DNA from: Lactarius indigo
Taxonomy: Eukaryota; Basidiomycota; Agaricomycetes; Russulales; Russulaceae
Direction: 5' to 3'
Length of the DNA stretch: 64,000 nucleotides
NCBI GenBank assembly: GCA_025766275.1
Contig: JAFKAC010000099.1
Location: forward strand, 140,479-204,478
Numbering within the stretch: the stretch's first letter is position 1; every line of letters starts with the position of its first letter. Below, piece after piece: positions 47,381-62,182 of the stretch. The notes under the pieces were generated by a model. That model was not told where the DNA came from. It did no database searches and was given only the letters and a program-made list of their open reading frames with translations. The translations under genes were made by a program, and so were the position numbers.

Positions 47381-50300
47381 ATGTCCTCACCCCCACCTCA
47401 TTCCCTTCTGCTCCCTCATGACAAGAGTCCACCGAAGCGAAAGGACCGGCCTCCTGCTCTCGAGATTCCCAATACATCCACTTCCCCGTCACATTTACCC
47501 GATCGTCATCCGTCTGCGGAAGACACCACCAAGTCCCACGTTGAACAGGTAATGTCTGCACCCTGAAGATCTCATCTTACCTTCTCATCATGTCCCAGTT
47601 ACATCACGATCAGTCCAATGATGACCTTCATGCGCACCTCCCCTCTCGCTCGACCTCTGCCACGTCGTCCCTTGATCCGTACTACTTCAGCGTACATTCT
47701 CCCTCTGGTTCACCCATACCCCCTCTTCCGGACCCTCCCAATCTGAGCAAGACTCCGGAAACACGTCCAGCCACTCACGATCCTGTCACGCCTCACCGGG
47801 ATCCCTCCAAGATTGATCGACGGGTTCTCCATGGTCTAGGCGAGCTCGCAACTCCTCGCTGGACGCGAACAGTTGCAAGCCATGACGACGATGCTCATGC
47901 TTTAGACCAAGACGAGTTGGACCCACCTCTCCCTGAGGAACCTGAAGAGATCGATTCGGACAGCCCCTGGACTATAGAGGCCATCGACGGTGAAGAGGAT
48001 GAAGAACGAGATGAAGTACATCTTTTTTCTCTTTTTGGGTGTATTCTCCTTTTCAGTCGTTGATCACGCATTCAACAGCCTTCCGAATTCAAGTCCATTC
48101 CACGGATGGTTCGTGCTCGGCCTTCTGTTACTGAAGAGAGCGGCGGAGAAGAAATTCTCTACCCACGGACTCAATTCTCTAGACCTCTTACCCTAACTCA
48201 TCCCGCAGTACAAAACTTTCCTCTAGCCAATGACCCACCTCCAATATCTTTCGCGCCACCATTGAACAAAGCAAGGAAACGCACGTCTGACGAGTTTGAA
48301 CGGGATCAGGCCGGCTCGCTCATCACAAAGCATCAGAGGACTCCCTCCGGCTCTGTCCTTGACGGGGTCAAAGAGGAACGCGCTTCAGCGCGGAAGCACC
48401 GTAGTCTCGGCGTTGGGCTTCCTTCGTCATCGAGGGACAAGCCCCGGGAGCGTCGCAAAGACAGTATCTCGACGAGCGGGAGCGTAGCTAGGGAGCGTCA
48501 TTCTCGACACACTTCGGCGAGTTCTTCTTCCTCAAGCCATGGGGAACAGCTTCATTCGCGCCGTGTTCATGCGAACGACTTCTCTCATTTACCTCCCTCT
48601 CCTTCCACATCATCTATTCAACAATTCTTGCGTCATGTAAGCAGCAATGGTGCTATTGGCGCTTCCGCGTCTGCTGCTTCTCAGAAAGAGGCTTCGAATG
48701 TCCACACACCAAATGTCGCACATTCGTTACTCAGGGGCACACAAGAGGGATGGTCCGATCTCGATGATCAGGCTACTGCTGAAGCGCTTCGTAAACTCGA
48801 CGGGATATCTAGCAAATCTGGTGCTCGCGTGCGTCTGAGTGTGGGTAGTCTTCGCTCTAGTCGACCTAGCACACCAGCAAAGTCAGGGCAACAATGGGAG
48901 GGGATGGGCTCAGACAGCGGGAAAACGAGTCGTAGAAGCTCGGCGCACATCCGGGATAGTACTTTATCGACTAAAGATAAGGACCAAACGCCAAGCGCTA
49001 CACGTCAGGGAGTTGGACTCGGTGACTTTGTTGACACTTTAGAACAGGCGGGGAGCGTGTTTGGAAGTAGCGACGAGACGCAGCTCAGCTCACCAGCGCA
49101 AGACAAACCACCTATAAAGAAGTCCTCCGCAAGTATACGGCTCAGCTACACCACCAAGCGCGGTTCCGCCTCATCGACTACATACACCAGCACGCCAACT
49201 ACAAGTTCCAGGGACTCTGGGTCTATGTCAGCGGGTACAAGCCTTACCTCAATTTCGGCACAATCTGGACGCCATTCCACGAGCAAGGCTAGGCGTAATA
49301 GCGTTGGCAGTGATGCATCACAATCTGGAGATGTCGCCTTCTTGAAAGACCGTGTTGCGTCACTCGCGTCGTCTAATGAACAACCAGAAACTGGACAAGA
49401 CGTACCCCTGTTCCCCCGTTACCGAAAGACTTGTCGACATACCGTTCTCCGCCACAATCCTCGGCAGGTACATTGTTTCCTGTCGAAGGAATATCCACAG
49501 AAGAGTCGACTCGGGCAGACGATAGCGAACCTAATCGGTCTGCCCCAGCTGTGGTTGCTACCGCACCCATTGTGTCAAAGCCCCTCTCACCGCCTCCTTA
49601 TACCGCGCACGGTGACCACCAGGGCTATGCCTCTGCTCCCGCAGTGTTGAAAACACCTTCTAAAAAATGGAGCTTGCTTGGAATGAAACTGAGTGGCTCT
49701 CCTTCGGCGACGAAAGATAACTCCGGTGCAAAGCAATCTTCTGTAAGGCAAAGTCCACATTCTACTGCCTTAAGCCAGCCTACTCGCCGTTCTATTTCTA
49801 AGGATTCTGAGCCCTGGTCACCTGTACAACAACCTGATGCGATGGCTTCTGCGGCGTCCCTGGCTTCGCACTCGTCTCTGTCTTCATCCCATGCTTTGTC
49901 TGCGTCCGGCGCTGCGACTGGAACACCTGACCAACCCTTTTCCAGCCGGCCCGATACCGCGTCAAGTTCCCATAAATCCAGTTCGCTGGCCGCTCCTCAA
50001 CAGACACCTCTCAGTCCCTCGGGATCCGTACGCCGTGGATCGTCCAAGCGCTTGACGCCATCTGCTATCCCTTTCTTCCGCCGCTCATCCTCTCACTCTG
50101 TTCAAGTTGGTGCTCCGCGTTCATCTTCGCCTCCTGCCTCTACGGGCTCTTCACATTTGCAAACCAGAGAACCTGTGTCTCCCGTGGACTCTAGCTTATC
50201 TACACCACCAGGTGCACACAAGAAGTCTTCCATAATCAGTTTGGGGTCGCTTTTGAAGGGTTCAAGCTCGAGACGCAACTTGCAATCTGGTAAGGATGAC

Positions 50301-53290
50301 CCTAAGAGTGACAGGGAGAGTCGGCGTGCGCGAGACACCGACGGCGGAAAGTCTGAAAAAGAGAAGGTCAAAAAGGACGACAAAGATCGCAGTGAGAGTC
50401 GAATCTCTATGCTGATGGGTCGGAAGCGCGGCAAGGTCTACCAGCCTGCAATTTCACGTGAACGTTGCTCTGATTCCTTTCTTTGTAGACACTGTCCTCT
50501 GCCGAGTCAAAGAAGCAGCAGCCAGTGAGTATGCCTCCCATGCAGATGTCCGCGTTGCCCCAGGCAACTGCTCAACGTGTTGCGAATCTGAAGGCTACAC
50601 CCCTTTCAAACGGTACCGCGACTACTACTCGTAACAACGTTGTGTCGTCGCGTGCTACTGCGCAGACGATCAGTTCTCTACAACGGCAGTCCGACACGTC
50701 ACTGCGCAGCCGGACGCAGCTCCCAACAATTGCTGGGTCACCATCAGTAGGGACGGCTGGAAGTAATTCGCAGATCAGCCGGGAAATGAAGGAACGAGAC
50801 CTTCCCCCTCCGTCCGGCCCGAATGGAATCAGTATGAATCCGAAAGAAACGCCAACAAAGATTCCTCGCATCCACAGTCGCACGTCCACTGTGTCGTCTC
50901 CTGCTCTGAAGCCGTCCACATCTTCGACAACCGCCAGCCGGCGGACCAGCCTTATTGTTACTTCTGTGGCTGGAAACGACCCATCTCCCACACCCGGCAA
51001 TACACCGGGGAATGGGTCCTCGGGGTCTATAAACAACCCAGCGCCCATTACGGACGAGTTTGGAGTGTTGGACATCAGTGACGTACCGAAAGCCACACTC
51101 ACTACAGTTACGCAGCGGCAGTCCATCCGTGCATCACCTTCATCAAGCACCGCATCTCGGGTTCCTCGCCAGGTGTCTAATTCGACCTCGACGTCCAACA
51201 TCCCACGTAAAGGCAACCGTGATTCCATGTCCTTTGGTGGCCTCCGCAAGTCCTCCACTGGCTCAGTGGCTTCGCTCAGCTCTGTTGCCCCGAGCGATGC
51301 ACCCTCAACCCAGACGGCATCACATCGTTTCTCTGCCCTCTCGCCGTCAAAGGGTCTCAAGCTACTAAGCCCAAAGGTCTCCTTGACTCATTCGCGCTCC
51401 TCCAATTCGTCCAACGCCCATCAGGTCGCTACGCCGTCCTCCAGTCGTCTATCATTATCAACGCCGTCCCCCGCCCCGAGTTCCGTTGATGAGGAAGAGC
51501 TTCTCGGTGACGAGGAGATGCTTCAATATATCAAGCGGCAGCAACAGAAGAAACTGGCGCACGGTGCGACCCAAGAAGAGTTGGATGCGCTACTCCGTTT
51601 CCCTGAGCCTCTTCCGCCAGTACCACCCCAAAGCCCATCAGGTAAGTGCCCATCTGTGTTTATATTGTCATACCGTTCATTTTTCCTCCAGCCGTCCTTA
51701 AGAGTAGCCAGCGTCAGCACCTGTCCGAATTCGAGTGTCAGGAAATTCTTGACTACCCTTCGGTGTACTACATCGGGACCGGTAGCGAGAAGAAACTTGC
51801 GCACCCAGATAGGCCAACGAACAACTTTGGCTACGACGACGACCGCGGTGACTATCTTGTGGTCGATCATGACCATCTCGCTTACCGTTACGAAGTCATG
51901 GATAGCCTTGGGAAGGGGTCTTTCGGTCAAGTGCTGAGCTGCCGAGATCATGCCACGGGTGCGTCTGTCGCGATTAAGATTATTCGGAACAAGAAGCGGT
52001 TTCACCACCAAGCCCTTGTCGAGATTAAAATTCTTGATAACTTGCGCCAATGGGTATGCATCGCTGTTTCAGTGGTAACCCGCCATAACTGACCTGCTTT
52101 GCAGGACCCGGAAGAGAAGCATCACGTGATCAAGATGACGGAGCACTTCTACTTCCGCAATCACCTCTGTATTGCCATGGAACTACTGAGCATCAATCTA
52201 TACGAACTCATTAAAGCGAATGGCTTTGTTGGGTTCACCACTGCACTCATCCGTCGTTTACGAGCCAAATGCTCTTGTCACTCACTTTGATGCGGCATCA
52301 CCGCATTGTACACTGTGACCTTAAGCCTGAGGTAGTTATCTTTGAAACTGCTTCTTCGATGGTCGCTGATGCTTGAGCAGAATGTGCTACTTCGTCATCC
52401 CGCCAAAAGTGCCATCAAGGTTATCGATTTTGGCAGTAGCTGTTTCGAGCATGAAAAAAGTAAGGCCATAAAATATTGGATACCTTAATTGGACCTGATT
52501 TACGATGACACCCATAGTTTACACGTACATTCAAAGCCGGTTCTATCGTTCTCCCGAAGTCATCCTGGGTATGAACTATCACATGGCCATCGATATGTGG
52601 AGCTTGGGCTGTATCCTAGCGGAGCTCAAGACTGGGTTCCCTATATTTCCCGGAGAAAACGAGCAGGAGCAATTATCCTGCATAATGGAGGTACTTGGTC
52701 TCCCTGACAAGGACTTTGTCAATCGGAGCTCTCGCAAGCGGCTCTTCTTTGGTATGTCCTACGTCTTTTCCATTATTTCGATCGTTTATTCTCTTCTAGA
52801 CTCCACTGGCGCCCCTCGACCAGTGGTGAACTCGAAGGGGCGCAGAAGAAGGCCAGGCACAAAGACTCTTGCCCAAGTCCTCCGCTGCGAGGATGAGCTG
52901 TTCATCGATTTTGTCTCTAAATGTCTTATGTGGGACCCCGAGCGCCGCATCAAGCCCCAGAATGCGATGCGACACCCCTTTATTACTGCTGGAAAACGCT
53001 CAAAAGGTTCAACACCCTCGTCTACAACGGCCAAGGCCCTCCTGTCAACAGCGTCCAGCCTAACAAGTAGGTCTAAGCCGACAGACACTCCCAAGAAGTC
53101 TCAAATCAGCGCCCCTACCCCCCTCACTGCTCGCATTTCACGAACTACCAATGCTCAACCGTCCACCCCCGGCGGTGCATCCACCTCTATGCACTCACTT
53201 GGATCTGCACGTTCTTATCGTACATCACAATCTCAGACTATCTCCTCATATCACTCCAGCAGAACCATCAGCGGATTTGCTGTACGTTAA
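47381..53290 (+). CDS. DYRK-family protein kinase, Pom1-like
   Basis: About ten exons encode roughly 1,800 residues. The first about 1,450 are Ser/Pro/Thr-rich and disordered. Clear introns are 47549-47598, 48016-48078, one near 50444-50490, one near 51640-51690, and four in the kinase domain. The kinase starts at about 51886 with YEVMDSLGKGSFGQV, then VAIKIIRNKK, HCDLKPE, DFGSSC, the DYRK activation loop YTYIQSRFYRSPE with its Y-x-Y, and MWSLGCILAEL. The DYRK homology box precedes it (DDRGDYLVVDHDH). Family members regulate polarity and cell-cycle timing. Two 1-bp losses shift frame, near 49400 and at about 52257 (a T run in the segment LIRRF before HCDLK). Both look like sequence errors. 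Confidence 0.85.
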
Positions 53291-53830
53291 ATAATAATCC
53301 ACCACCGGGGATCGCAGGCTGATCGCACCGCTGTAGTCAACCTCCAGCACCAAGTGAACTTGACGTTCACATACAGTTCTTCTATATATTACTTCGCACA
53401 AACGATTTCGCGCCCGCACGGTAGATAGTCATTACTTTGCAAAACGTCAAGCAGGCCCTTACCGTTCCTAATACCCTGGCCCGCTGTATTTTACCCGCTA
53501 TTCCGGTTGTTTTGTTGTTTTTCTTTTTTTCCGGGCACCTTGCACGCCACCGTACAATCCGTCTCACGAACACGCAATACAATATCCACGTCATTATCCG
53601 GATATTATGGAGCGATGGGAGTGATCACAATCGCATTCATTGTGTGACCATCCCAACGAGTGATACGAGAGTGCTGCTCAATGAACGACCCAATGCGTGG
53701 CCGTCTGAGGGCGAATACGATAGAGATGTGTATGTATACAGCTAGTTGAAGTTAAATTTCGACGTCATCGGCATCATCCAGACATCTCAATTTTAATAGT
53801 ACATCACTCCCTGGGAATAAAGGTAATCAG
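53291..53830. other. convergent intergenic region
   Basis: About 540 bp between the 3' ends of the DYRK kinase gene and the mitochondrial kinase gene. No coding evidence is seen. Both 3' UTRs presumably lie here. Confidence 0.5.
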
Positions 53831-55310
53831 TTACGAAGCCGCTACAATGAGTTTGGCAAATCGTGCGTACCCCAACCATCCAGAGAGAATAAGTCGAGCG
53901 AACCGCCAAAGTATCTGAGCGCATTTCAGTTGAATTGAAAGCCACATGCAAATGACGATGTTCGACTCACTGAGCGTACAACCGACTCATGGGCAGCCCG
54001 AACCCGAGTCCAGCGATCGTGCCGAGGCCCGCCTCGACGCCCTTGCCCGTTATCTCGCCAAAGAGCCCCACCCTCCAGCAGCAGCGTCCGACCCGACCGC
54101 CGCCGCACCGCCGATATGCTGCGCCGCATAAGGTCCACCTCCGTTTCCCCCGTCGTCGCCCTCTTCGTCTTCGTGGGCGTTCCGACCGGCCGTGGTGAAT
54201 GCGTAAGAGAATATTCGCGCCATGTGGGCGGGCGCGACGCCGCCACCCTGGTCGCGGATGCGCAGGGAGAGCGTGGCGGGCTTGTCGACGCCTGGGAGGC
54301 GCGGTGGGGGCACGATGGTGACGAGCACTGGTGGGAGGGAGTGCGCGCCGTAGGTGCCGCCGCTGCCGTGCTGCTTGTGGTGCTGCTCGACGGTTAGCGC
54401 GGAAGGCGTTTTTCAGGATCTCGGTGAGGATGTACTCCATGTGCACGGGGACGTAGCTGTTTGGCGTGTCAAGCTGGGGTGTGTTTGGAAGGCTCGGTGT
54501 GGGACTCACGCGAAAGTGGCATCGGTCACACCATCGATGACGACAGGCGGTGCTGCGCCGAGCGTCGCCTCGCATAGTTCGCTAACAAACGAGGCGCACA
54601 TGCGGATCATCTCGATGGGCGATAGTGACATGTTGACGACCCCTATATTCGTGTTCGCCTGCTCTGGGTCCTGCAGTGTGCGGGACAACACGATGTGCTG
54701 TTCAGCAATGAGCCTCACGGCGATGCGGTTGCGGATAGCGGCGTTCAGGAAGCTGCTGATTTGCTCCGAAGACATGTATTTTGCGCATTCTTGGAACCTG
54801 CGACAGTTCCAGTATCAAGGAAATGTAATAATTTGACGACTCAACTCACCCCTTCGCCATGGTTGGGATATCGTTCGCGTGGTCCCGCACAAGCTTCTCG
54901 AGCTGCGTAGCAAATGCCGCATTTTCCTCCAAATTCTTCACCTGTGGGTACGACGCGCTCCACAAGAAACTCTGTCTGAACCCATTGAGGATACGCGCAA
55001 TGTATGGGTTTGTGCCGACGATAAATGGCAGACCCTCAAGGGATCGTATACGTGTTGCTAAGCGGCGGGGTATCTCGGCCTGTGCATACGTCACAGAAGT
55101 TTGTACGGACTCGGCGGTCAGAGGGCGGCCAGTGGCTAGAAGAGTCCCGAGAGTGAGCGGTCGGGGTTGGTGTTGTGCATAAGTTGCTATGAGATGGGCG
55201 ATTTCGGGTGGTGCGGGTTCTGGTGTCCGACTGTATCGTGAAGAATACCGACAGCCTGGGCGGATCACAGGTAGACGGTGTAGTTGCGGGCTTCGAGCAC
55301 GTTGGAACAT
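53831..55310 (-). CDS. mitochondrial dehydrogenase kinase (PDK/BCKDK family)
   Basis: The gene starts MFQRARSPQLHR at 55310, followed by an Arg-rich, Ser-containing N-terminus that suits mitochondrial import. The helical domain has GLPFIVGTNPYIARILNGF and SEQISSFLNAAIRNRIAVR. The GHKL ATPase domain has the N-box MEYILTEILKNAFRA, the G1 box RIRDQGGGV and GLGFGLPMSRLYAQ, then YFGGSLDLFSLDGWGT in the last exon. Members phosphorylate and inactivate pyruvate or branched-chain ketoacid dehydrogenase E1; which substrate is unclear. Introns are near 54780-54850, 54480-54520 and 53905-53966. Frame breaks occur after NAFRA (an extra A), in the acidic/Gly stretch and near the C-terminus (a short T run). 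Confidence 0.82.
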
Positions 55311-55529
55311 AGTGTAATTAGAGTGGCTTGTAGAAAATTCAGCTAAGACATTGACATTTTTAACGCGAGCGCGGGAGTGCCATGCGACGAATAGGCTCAA
55401 ACATGTTCCGCATACGCGGCGGATCTCAACTAAAGGGAGCCAGACATGGTCAGACGACCTTACACGAGCGTCCCCAGCATACAACACCACACGCGTATGA
55501 TCCGATATATTAAAAAGAAACTATAGAAT

Positions 55530-57417
<1,888 letters not shown>

Positions 57418-57584
57418 TGTAGGTGACTAGCGGTTGTGTCTGTGTCGATGTCTGTGCAAAGGCTCGTTGCGGGGACGCGTCACCTCAATCTGTGCACGTG
57501 ACCATCCCGATTTGGACTGTAAAGGTTGCATCCCTGGAGCGATAAGCGGCCTCTGTGCTGTGCTGATATAATTTCGAAGCAACC
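57418..57584. promoter_or_regulatory. divergent promoter RPT1/VMA1
   Basis: Only 167 bp separate the start codons of two housekeeping genes on opposite strands. A shared bidirectional promoter is likely. No specific motif is assigned. Confidence 0.45.
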
Positions 57585-59846
57585 ATGGCCGGTGCCCTCC
57601 CAAACGCGAAGAAAAACCTTCCAAAAATCGAGGATGAGGAACGCGAGTCTCGTTTCGGTCAAGTATTTGGTGTATCGGGTCCTGTCGTCGTCGCAGAGAA
57701 CATGACCGGTTGTGCGATGTATGAGCTCGTGCGCGTAGGCCATGATGAGCTAGTTGGAGGTTCGTACAAATATATTATATTGCACATTCCTTTTCTTGAA
57801 TAATGTCCACTTTAGAGGTTATTCGAATTGACGCGGATAAAGCAACGATTCAAGTGTACGAAGAGACATCAGGCGTCACAGTCGGGGATCCTGTACTACG
57901 GACAGGAAAGCCCTTGAGTGTAGAACTTGGTCCAGGTGTGGGATTTGACTCCTCTTTCTGTCTCTATACTGATATTATCCAAGGATTGATGGGAAACATC
58001 GTTGATGGTATTCAACGACCACTCCGTGTGGGTTTTGTTTCGGTGCTTTCAACGGATGAGGCTAATACTCCATAGTCTATCCAAGAACTCTCAAAGTCTA
58101 TCTACATCCCGAGAGGAATAAATACAGAAGCTCTGGACCGTAATCTCCAATGGGATTTTACTCCAACAAATATCAAGGTCTCCTTTCGCATCTTGTTGGT
58201 TTCACGGCCTCTGAACTAACGACCCTGCCCCTAGCTCGGAGATCATGTCTCTGGAGGCGACATCTTCGGCCATGTATACGAGAATTCGCTTGTCAATGCA
58301 CACAAGGCCATGGTCAGTCCCAGAGCGATGGGCACTGTCACGCGTATAGCAGACAAGGGCAGTTATGCAGTCGACGTACGGAATCTTTCATTTCTTCACG
58401 GGAAGCTAAGTGAATGGAATCCATCAGGATGTTGTACTCGAGACCGAGTTCGAGGGCAAAACAACGAAGCATACACTCATGCAACTGTGGCCCGTCCGTG
58501 CCCCTCGGCCTGTATCAGAGAAACACACAGCAGATTTCCCGCTTCTAACAGGCCAACGCATCCTAGATGCCCTATTCCCGTGTGTGCAAGGAGGAACGAC
58601 AGCTATCCCCGGGGCCTTTGGGTGTGGAAAAACTGTGATCTCCCAGGCCTTGTCAAAGTACTCAAACAGCGATATTATCATCTACGTTGGCTGTGGCGAG
58701 CGCGGGAACGAGATGGCGGAAGTGTTGATGGAGGCGCGTTGGTCTCACCATTGCCCTGGTTCCTTGTTGACTGTGGTAATAGTTCCCAGAGCTGACCATG
58801 GACGTTGGGGATCGGCAAGAACCAATCATGAAACGCACTACGCTGGTGGCGAACACGTCGAACATGCCAGTCGCCGCTCGTGAAGCTTCTATTTACACTG
58901 GTATCACACTTGCGGAATATTTCCGTGACCAGGGCAGCAATGTCTCCATGATGGCAGACTCGACCTCTCGGTGGGCTGAGGCTCTCCGTGAAATCTCGGG
59001 TCGGCTGGCAGAGATGCCCGCAGACTCTGGTTACCCCGCCTATCTTGGTACCAAGCTTGCAAGCTTTTACGAACGCGCCGGCAAGGTTACAGCACTCGGT
59101 AACCCCGTCCGGCAGGGGACTGTTTCTATAGTTGGGGCGTGCGTAGCGTCCATTTCGCGAGGGTATTCCAACTTACAGGCTCTTGACCAGTGTGTCACCT
59201 CCTGGTGGAGATTTCTCGGACCCTGTTACATCTGCCACTCTCGGCATCGTGCAAGTCTTCTGGGGTCTCGATAAGAAGCTCGCACAGAGAAAGCATTTCC
59301 CCTCCGTCAATTGGAATCTTTCGTACTCCAAATATACCAAAGTTCTCGAGCCCTATTACGATTCTACAGAACCGGGTTTCGTCGAGCTACGCACGCGTAC
59401 AAAGGAGATCCTTCAGAAAGAGGAGACCTCGCCGAAATCGTCCAGCTTGTTGGTAAGAGCGCCCTCGGAGAGAACGACAAGATTACACTGATGTCGCTCG
59501 CATGCTCAAGGACGACTTCCTTCAGCAAAACGGTATGAGCGAGTACGACAGATACTGTCCTTTCTACAAGACAAGCGCTATGCTACGTAACTTGTGGACT
59601 TCCACGACTTGGCCATCAAGGCAGTACAGACGAGCGGCGTCACTTTTTCGAGGATCAAAGACTCTGCAAGTGATATCATGTTTAAGCTTTCGCAGATGAA
59701 GTTTGAGGTTGGTCACTTCATCCATCCTCGTTCTGATTCTTATCTGCCCTGTACCAGTCACCGTCACAGGGCCAGGAGTCGGTTAAGAGGAAGCTAGACA
59801 GCCTCACGGAGAGATCATCGAGAAGTTCAGGACGATCGCTGAGTGA
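57585..59846 (+). CDS. VMA1: V-type H+-ATPase catalytic subunit A
   Basis: The gene starts [17 protein letters not shown]. Conserved blocks are [52 protein letters not shown], the P-loop [88 protein letters not shown] and [17 protein letters not shown]. Subunit A hydrolyses ATP in the V1 sector to acidify the vacuole. No intein interrupts the P-loop, unlike yeast VMA1. At least seven introns fit, one apparently GC-AG (about 58732-58786). In the last exon at least four 1-bp losses break the frame (about 59423, 59490, 59591, 59808). The terminal codons before TGA at 59844 read [10 protein letters not shown] after correction. Confidence 0.9.
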
Positions 59847-60048
59847 GTGGGGGTCTTACTGAATATCAATACCTAGCCTCCGTGGACCGAGCGAGCGTAC
59901 TATCACTACGAAGATTTTGTGTCATAGCAGTCACGTGATGTATAATTATGGAACGATGAGTCAGCCGAGTGAATACATGCGGACTCTTCGGCCCGTTGGT
60001 GACTTAGCACTACTTGTTCTTTACTCTCTAATCACTCTCCATAATACC
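59847..60048. other. intergenic VMA1 to YJU2
   Basis: About 200 bp in tandem orientation. It must hold the VMA1 3' end and the YJU2 promoter. No motif is assigned. Confidence 0.4.
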
Positions 60049-61072
60049 ATGTCTGAACGAAAAGGTGAGTAGCCCGCTCTCTCAACCCAATATTTGCTGA
60101 CAATATTCAGTATTAAACAAGTACTTCCCCCCGGACTTCGACCCGGCTTTGATTCCTAGGCGTAAAGGACCGAAGAACTCACAGCAGGTCGTTCGTCTCA
60201 TGGCACCATTCTCGATGTATGTGACGTCCACTATCACTGGTTTCGAATATGCTGATTTTATAAAAATAGGCGATGCAACACATGCGGGGAGTACATCTAC
60301 AAAGGCAAGAAGTTTAACGCAAGGAAAGAAACGGTCGAAGGAGAGGATTATTATGGGATCAAGATCTTCCGTTTCTACATTAAATGGTACGTCACACCAC
60401 CTCCGTTCTAAAAAGACTACTCACTGCTCGACGTAGTACATTATGTTCAGCGGAGATCACGTTCAAGACAGATCCAAAGAACACAGATTACGCCGCGGAG
60501 CATGGCGCTTCTCGCAACTTTGAACCATGGCGTGAAGAGAAGGCTGTCGAAGAAGAGGACCGACTGGCAAACTCGAAGAAGAAGAAAACAACCCAATGAA
60601 GGCCTCGAGAACCGCACGGTCGACTCGAAGCGCGAGATGGACGTCCTCGACGCATTGCACGACATCCGCGCGCGAAACGCGAGAAACGAGCGTATGGGGC
60701 AGTCAGATGACCTCGTCGCACGTCTGGGTCTTGAGGAGGTCCTGAGCCCTGAGGACGAGCAACGGCGGAGGGAAGAGGAGGAAGATGAGAGGCTAGTGCG
60801 GGAGGTCTTTTCGAAAGTTCCATGCCGGCCGCAGCAGGACCATCGTACAAGCCAGGAGAGGGGAATGATGAACACCCGCCCCGGCGTTGGTGACCGTCAA
60901 ACGGAAGGCGGACGACGTCGAGCCGGACCTCAAAAGTCTCTTACCCGAGAGCACACGAGCAATGGTAAATACCATCGTGTCTGGGCCGTTACAGCCAGGA
61001 AAGAAAAAGAAAGCAGACAATTCGAAGTCGCTTGGGATCAAGCTTGTGAAGAAGAAAGTTGCAGCAAGCTAG
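60049..61072 (+). CDS. YJU2: splicing factor YJU2/Cwc16 (CCDC94 family)
   Basis: Exon 1 is MSERK, then after an intron [18 protein letters not shown] and [12 protein letters not shown]. The next exons give the zinc-binding [17 protein letters not shown] and the second C-x2-C in [56 protein letters not shown] and a Lys-rich tail follow. Introns begin GTATGTG after the codons for PFSM and GTACGTC after FYIK, with an acceptor GTAG before TACATT. Yju2 joins the spliceosome around the first catalytic step. Two 1-bp losses lie near 60590 (A run) and 60603 (CC for CCC), plus at least one more before the last about 60 codons. Confidence 0.87.
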
Positions 61073-61263
61073 CAGCATGTGCTTGCGATTTAGTTTTGGC
61101 TCCATAGACATACAGTACCATTGTAATTTTCATTTTCGGTGTGTAAGACAAGCACTACTGAAAGAGGTGCGATTGCCAAGTTTGTCATCCACGACGCGAA
61201 AGGCGTTCACGCGTTTCCAAGTTTCTAGTGTACACTCTACTCTACTAGTACCTCACTGCTATT

Positions 61264-62078
61264 ATGGACGAATCTCGTGAGGAAATACCGCGCATATCTA
61301 TCGACTCTCTCAGAGACTGGCACAGAATGAAGTCTAATTTCAGCAATGCCGTCCTGAGCTGTTCGACCAACGAATCCGCCAGAACGGACTGGAATCGAAA
61401 GGGCTTCTTTCTTGCCCCATCTTCAGCAGGCACATGAGGTCATCCTAAATCGGGGTTCCATAACTGACGGATCGCCTTCCAGTTCATCGACACGACCTTC
61501 GAAAAGGCGGAACCCAATGTGCGCATCAACGGAAAGAACTTCGAGGAGGTGAAGGACGGTGACGATGGTACGTCGTCGCCGACGCGTTCTGCACGCTCAC
61601 ACTAATTTATATTCAGACAAGAAGTTGAGCCATTTGACGAGCACTGGACCGAGAGACATGGTCTCTCTACAACGAACGCTTGCAATGGGACCTCGAGTTG
61701 GCTACAAAACGACGGAAACGACCGCAGGAAGTTGCCAACCTTCTCGAGAACCTTTCAGAGCTCAGGAAGCTGTCATGGGAGAACTCGATGACCAGCTGAA
61801 GAGGAAGAAGATCACCCCGACCCTAGCCTGCCCGATGGTAAGCTCGTCGTTCGACTCGCTTGGCTAGTTGCTGACATTGGACAGAAACTATGCTTGCTGA
61901 GACGGGGACACGTTCTCCAATGTGGCTGGGCTCTCTGAGGGTTTATCCCAGGTGCGCCCGGTTTTATTTCATGGCGGGTTCGAACACTGACGCGACATTG
62001 TAGACTGTGAAGACCCAACGCGGTCGAATAGGAAGACTCAAAGAAGCCGAAGAGGAAGTCAACGCCATCAAGCCGTAG
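61264..62078 (+). CDS. probable kinetochore protein, Mis14/NSL1-like
   Basis: The start is ATG at 61264 (MDESREEIPRISIDSLRDW). Recognisable segments are RISIDSLRDWHRMKSNF, AEPNVRINGKNFEEV, EPFDEHWTER, LQWDLELATKRRKRPQEVA and a C-terminal TVKTQRGRIGRLKEAEEE. The INGKNFEEV ... EPFDE ... R ... LY ... VA order resembles Mis14/NSL1, a subunit of the Mis12 kinetochore complex, but this is from memory and moderate. Introns are near 61435-61490, 61566-61617 and two further 3'. The frame is broken by 1-bp indels, for example after EHWTER (about 61659). Stop TAG at 62076. Confidence 0.5.
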
Positions 62079-62182
62079 CTTTGATGAAGTCACACATGTG
62101 TCTTCCGCATAGCTATGGCGCCGTACGACAGCCATTGGGAAGAACAAATGGTTGCCGCCTCACGTACACAAATACTTTTCTA

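Noticed and set aside
50572..51360. 262-codon minus-strand ORF
   Set aside because: It is a shadow of the Ser-rich DYRK N-terminal exon, which has splice sites and continuity with the kinase domain.
57585..59846. VMA1 as a true pseudogene
   Set aside because: All breaks are 1-bp changes at short runs, and protein on both sides is fully conserved. The same pattern affects several essential neighbours, so sequence error is more likely.
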